Below, piece after piece: positions 61,480 through 64,000 of a stretch of DNA of 64,000 bases. The stretch spans positions 310,001 to 374,000 of the forward strand of contig JBJHCW010000003.1 in the NCBI GenBank assembly GCA_050486205.1, in the 5' to 3' direction. Made by a program: the position numbers and the translations under genes. This stretch comes from PWQG01 sp050486205. GTDB lineage: Bacteria > Pseudomonadota > Gammaproteobacteria > Pseudomonadales > Pseudohongiellaceae. Below the pieces are notes generated by a model that did not search any database, had not been told where the DNA came from, and saw only the letters and a list, made by a program, of their open reading frames with translations. Each line of letters starts with the position of its first letter. Position 1 is the stretch's first letter.

Positions 61480-63867
61480 ATGGGATTGCGTGAACTGCTG
61501 ATTCTGGTATTGATTCTTGCCATCATTGGTGTGGTCCTGCGTGGCCTGTATCTGGCTTTGAGGCCGCGCCGTGGCCGCATAAAAATCGCACTTGAAAAGA
61601 ATGTGCCGGATTACGACCTGGAAGAGCTGGAGTTGCGGGAGCTGCCCAGTGGAGGCGCCCGCCTGGTGGAGCGATCGTTTGCCCAGGCGATGAAGCAGAG
61701 CTCCGAGCAGAACGCCCGGGAGGCCGGCGCCCGGGCGGGTATGTCAAAGTCACCTTCCCGGTCATCGGCACCTAAACCGACGAAACCAGTGGCTGCGGCT
61801 GTTGCTTCTGCCATGAGTACGTCCCGCGTATCCAGTCAAGCTGATTCGGATCGCCCTGCGGGTACCGGCAAAGCACAGGTAGATGATGCCGATATTCCTG
61901 TACTGACGGAAAAGGTTGAGGAAAACATACCCGACATCCCGGTTGCTCCGGATCAGAATGATGTGCCAGAGCGCAGATCCTCCGATATTTCCGACCAGGC
62001 GTCCGAGCCCGCTTCCGCAGACGCAGAGGCGGTTGAGCCGCCAGCTGAATCACAATCAGAACCGCCATCAGAATCGCAATCAGAACCGTCTATCGGGTCG
62101 CCAGTTGACGTGCCGGATGAGCCGCCCACCGAGTTGCCGGTCGAACCGGTCATTGAGCAAATTCCGGACGACGAATTTCCGGCTGACGAACTGCCCGCGT
62201 TTAATGACTGGACTTATGAAGTACGCGAGGAACCGGCACTTGATCCGGAGCAGGAACCAGAGTCCACATCAGAAGCCGCACCAGCACAGGTGCAGGCACC
62301 AGAACCCGAGCCTGAACCCGAAATCAGGCCGACCACCGAGGCTGATGAGCAGGAGCGGGCAACACAGTGGGCTGATGATCGTGATTCACTCGATGCGCAG
62401 GTCTTTGTTGATGATTATGCCTCGGAAGATGACGAGGACTATGATGACGACGATTACGGTGATGACTTCGGTGAGGAAGACGACGAAGATGAATTTGATG
62501 ATGAGCTGGAAGACGCCATGACCCGGTCGTCATGGTTGGATGAACCGGCTGAGGAACCGGATGAAAAATCGGCAGCGGACGAAGCCAGCGATCGTGACCT
62601 TCCTGACAGTGAGTTGACAGAAAGCGAATCGCTTGAAGAGATGATCGAGGAACCGCTGGACGGGCCTGGCAATCAGTCACTGAAGGAAACAGCGCCAGTT
62701 CGACCGGTCGGAGAAGCAGTAGCCTCAAGCAGTGACGACGCATATGAAGAAAGTGATGAATTGAGTGGCTCGCAGGAAAACGGTTTCGACGAAATTGAAG
62801 AGTTTGATGACCGGAATGAATTTGATGAGTCAAAGGAGCATATGTCTGAGCAACACTTTGGACCAGCAACTGACGATGATTTTGATGTTCTGCTGGACGG
62901 TTATGAAGACGAACGAAACGAGCGGCTGGAGCAATTGGAGGCCCAGCAGGAGTCGGCATCGCGCAAGTTCGCTGCCTGGGCTGGGCAGAAAATGGGCAGC
63001 CTGAGCAGCGGTGCCGGTAGTCTGCTGCGCGCATCACGCGACAAGCGCGCACACGCGGTTGAAGGCAGTGATGAAAAGCGAGCCGCCAAGCGCGCTCGTT
63101 TGCAGGCGGCGGCTGACAGGGAGCAGGCGCAGCGGGACAGCGCGGATGCGCAAAGCGCCGTTGCTCAACAGAATGAGCTGGATCTTGGGCTGCCGGAGCC
63201 GGAGCTGGACCCAGGGCGCACACGTCCGTCCAGGGCCGCGTCAACGCATGATGCGCAAGTGGCGCACGGAGGCAGAACGGATGTGCCGGGTGAAAGTACA
63301 GTCACTGGCACAGAGACTGGCAGCAACACTGGCACCGACACTGGCACTGCAGGCGCCAGTGTTGCTGCGGCTACGTCCGCTTCCGGTCAGACGCCGGAGG
63401 ACCAGGCTGCGGAGGTCAACAACAACGTGGATCAGGAATACAGCGAAGTGCTGGTGGTCAATGTCATGGCCCGTGACGGCACGATGATTGATGGTGATGA
63501 GCTGTTGCCGGTGCTGTTGTCTGCGGGTCTGCGTTTTGGTGAGATGAGTATTTTCCATCGTCACGCCAAAGGCAAGACCGGTCCGGTGCTGTTCAGTGTT
63601 GCCAATATACTGAATCCTGGAACCTTCGACCTGAATACGATCAGTGATTTCTCCACGCGTGGTCTGTGTTTTTTCCTTACACTACCCAACGTGATCAACA
63701 ATATGCAGGCCTTTGATGAGATGCTGCGTACCGCGCAGTACGTCTGTGATGGGCTGGACGCGGAACTGAAAGACGACTATCGCAGCGTGATGACTGCGCA
63801 AACGATAGAGCATTACAGAGAGCGCGTGCAAAATTTCGAACTGCGCCAACTGCGCGCCGGCAGGTAG
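61480..63867 (+). CDS. zipA: Cell division protein ZipA, unusually long
   Basis: 795-residue ZipA-like protein, against 328 in Escherichia coli. N-terminal single span (LRELLILVLILAIIGVVLRG), basic juxtamembrane segment RPRRGRIKI, and a C-terminal FtsZ-binding domain at about 650-790 (VLVVNVMARDGTMIDGDELL, GKTGPVLFSVANILNPGTFD, DDYRSVMTAQTIEHYR). Between them lies a linker of about 600 residues, acidic, Pro/Gln/Ser-rich, including a very acidic run (DDYASEDDEDYDDDDYGDDF) and in-frame tandem repeats at 62041-62088 and 63307-63354. It should anchor FtsZ to the membrane at midcell. Location before ligA supports the call. Confidence 0.88.
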   Translation: MGLRELLILVLILAIIGVVLRGLYLALRPRRGRIKIALEKNVPDYDLEELELRELPSGGARLVERSFAQAMKQSSEQNAREAGARAGMSKSPSRSSAPKPTKPVAAAVASAMSTSRVSSQADSDRPAGTGKAQVDDADIPVLTEKVEENIPDIPVAPDQNDVPERRSSDISDQASEPASADAEAVEPPAESQSEPPSESQSEPSIGSPVDVPDEPPTELPVEPVIEQIPDDEFPADELPAFNDWTYEVREEPALDPEQEPESTSEAAPAQVQAPEPEPEPEIRPTTEADEQERATQWADDRDSLDAQVFVDDYASEDDEDYDDDDYGDDFGEEDDEDEFDDELEDAMTRSSWLDEPAEEPDEKSAADEASDRDLPDSELTESESLEEMIEEPLDGPGNQSLKETAPVRPVGEAVASSSDDAYEESDELSGSQENGFDEIEEFDDRNEFDESKEHMSEQHFGPATDDDFDVLLDGYEDERNERLEQLEAQQESASRKFAAWAGQKMGSLSSGAGSLLRASRDKRAHAVEGSDEKRAAKRARLQAAADREQAQRDSADAQSAVAQQNELDLGLPEPELDPGRTRPSRAASTHDAQVAHGGRTDVPGESTVTGTETGSNTGTDTGTAGASVAAATSASGQTPEDQAAEVNNNVDQEYSEVLVVNVMARDGTMIDGDELLPVLLSAGLRFGEMSIFHRHAKGKTGPVLFSVANILNPGTFDLNTISDFSTRGLCFFLTLPNVINNMQAFDEMLRTAQYVCDGLDAELKDDYRSVMTAQTIEHYRERVQNFELRQLRAGR
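62041..62088 (+). repeat. 24-bp tandem duplication in zipA linker
   Basis: Two nearly identical 24-base units (62041-62064, 62065-62088), each coding an ESQSEP peptide. In-frame and within the disordered linker. Confidence 0.75.
63307..63354 (+). repeat. Four 12-bp tandem units in zipA linker
   Basis: Degenerate GGCA-n8 units ending in ACT (63307-63318, 63319-63330, 63331-63342, and the start of 63343-63354) code Gly-Thr/Ser-x-Thr repeats. The frame is kept. Confidence 0.75.
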
Positions 63868-63871
63868 TCGT

Positions 63872-64000
63872 GTGACACGTGATGCTGCAGAACAGGCCCT
63901 GGTCGAACTCAGGCGGCAGATCGCACGCCATGATTCATTATATTTTCAGCACGATGCACCGGTGATTGCCGACGCCGAATATGATCGCTTGTTCGAGCGC
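63872..64000 (+). CDS. ligA: NAD-dependent DNA ligase LigA, N-terminal part only
   Basis: The frame starts at GTG 63872, four bases after the zipA stop, with GCAGGTAG upstream, and runs off the window. It reads VTRDAAEQALVELRRQIARH and then DSLYFQHDAPVIADAEYDRL, the NMN-binding Ia domain (DAEYDRL motif). Position after smc-zipA agrees with the usual gammaproteobacterial order. Confidence 0.85.
   Translation, partial: MTRDAAEQALVELRRQIARHDSLYFQHDAPVIADAEYDRLFER

Overview
The window is a 64 kb chromosomal segment, with no mobile element or RNA gene that I could recognise, from a Gram-negative bacterium, most likely a free-living (marine-type) gammaproteobacterium. The smc-zipA-ligA order at the right end is typical of Gammaproteobacteria. 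TonB-dependent receptors, lipoproteins, Tat- and Sec-exported enzymes and an RND pump show an outer membrane and a scavenging lifestyle. I cannot name a genus from the sequence alone.

Layout. 1-5 kb: a truncated lytic transglycosylase, a beta-propeller lipoprotein, and an XRE regulator with a TauE/SafE permease and a GFA-family protein, divergent from a small membrane protein. 5-13.6 kb: an exported M17 aminopeptidase; a run holding a histidine-kinase-like protein that lacks its catalytic residues, a DUF2058 protein and the 2-methylcitrate-cycle pair acnD-prpF; then GNAT and ThpR genes. 13.6-23.7 kb: surface and envelope proteins, an AsnC/Lrp regulator divergent from a class V aminotransferase, a Tat-exported aldo/keto reductase, a dynamin-like GTPase and a VTT membrane protein. 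23.9-30.5 kb: two paralogous TonB-dependent receptors facing each other across a MaoC hydratase.

30.5-42.5 kb is the most interesting part. Two paralogous ToxR/CadC-type membrane regulators (winged helix, one membrane span, periplasmic TolB-like and TPR region) bracket a small secreted protein, an exported RidA, an exported RidA fused to a two-heme cytochrome c, a third TonB-dependent receptor, and a Tat-exported flavin amine/amino-acid oxidase. Three promoters (receptor 2, receptor 3, oxidase) carry the same unusual element: three AGGTTT-like cores at exact 11-bp spacing, the third lying at the -35 position, 17-18 bp from a -10 hexamer. I infer a periplasmic amine/amino-acid oxidation module: outer-membrane uptake, flavin oxidation to an imine, hydrolysis by RidA, and electron removal through the fused cytochrome, under one coherent regulon.

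42.6-56 kb: a DUF3667 protein, a saccharopine-dehydrogenase-like reductase, a DUF1295 membrane protein, an AMP-dependent acyl-CoA ligase, an RND permease/adaptor pair divergent from a TetR regulator and a DmdC-like acyl-CoA dehydrogenase, and an NhaC-type antiporter. A 15-bp TetR-type palindrome lies between adaptor and tetR, and a near copy lies upstream of the DUF5916 gene at 14.6 kb. 56-64 kb: a sugar-nucleotide epimerase, a YkgJ-family protein, smc, an unusually large zipA and the start of ligA.

Starts were chosen by ribosome-binding site, signal peptide and family length. All functional assignments are by motif reading; no search was run.
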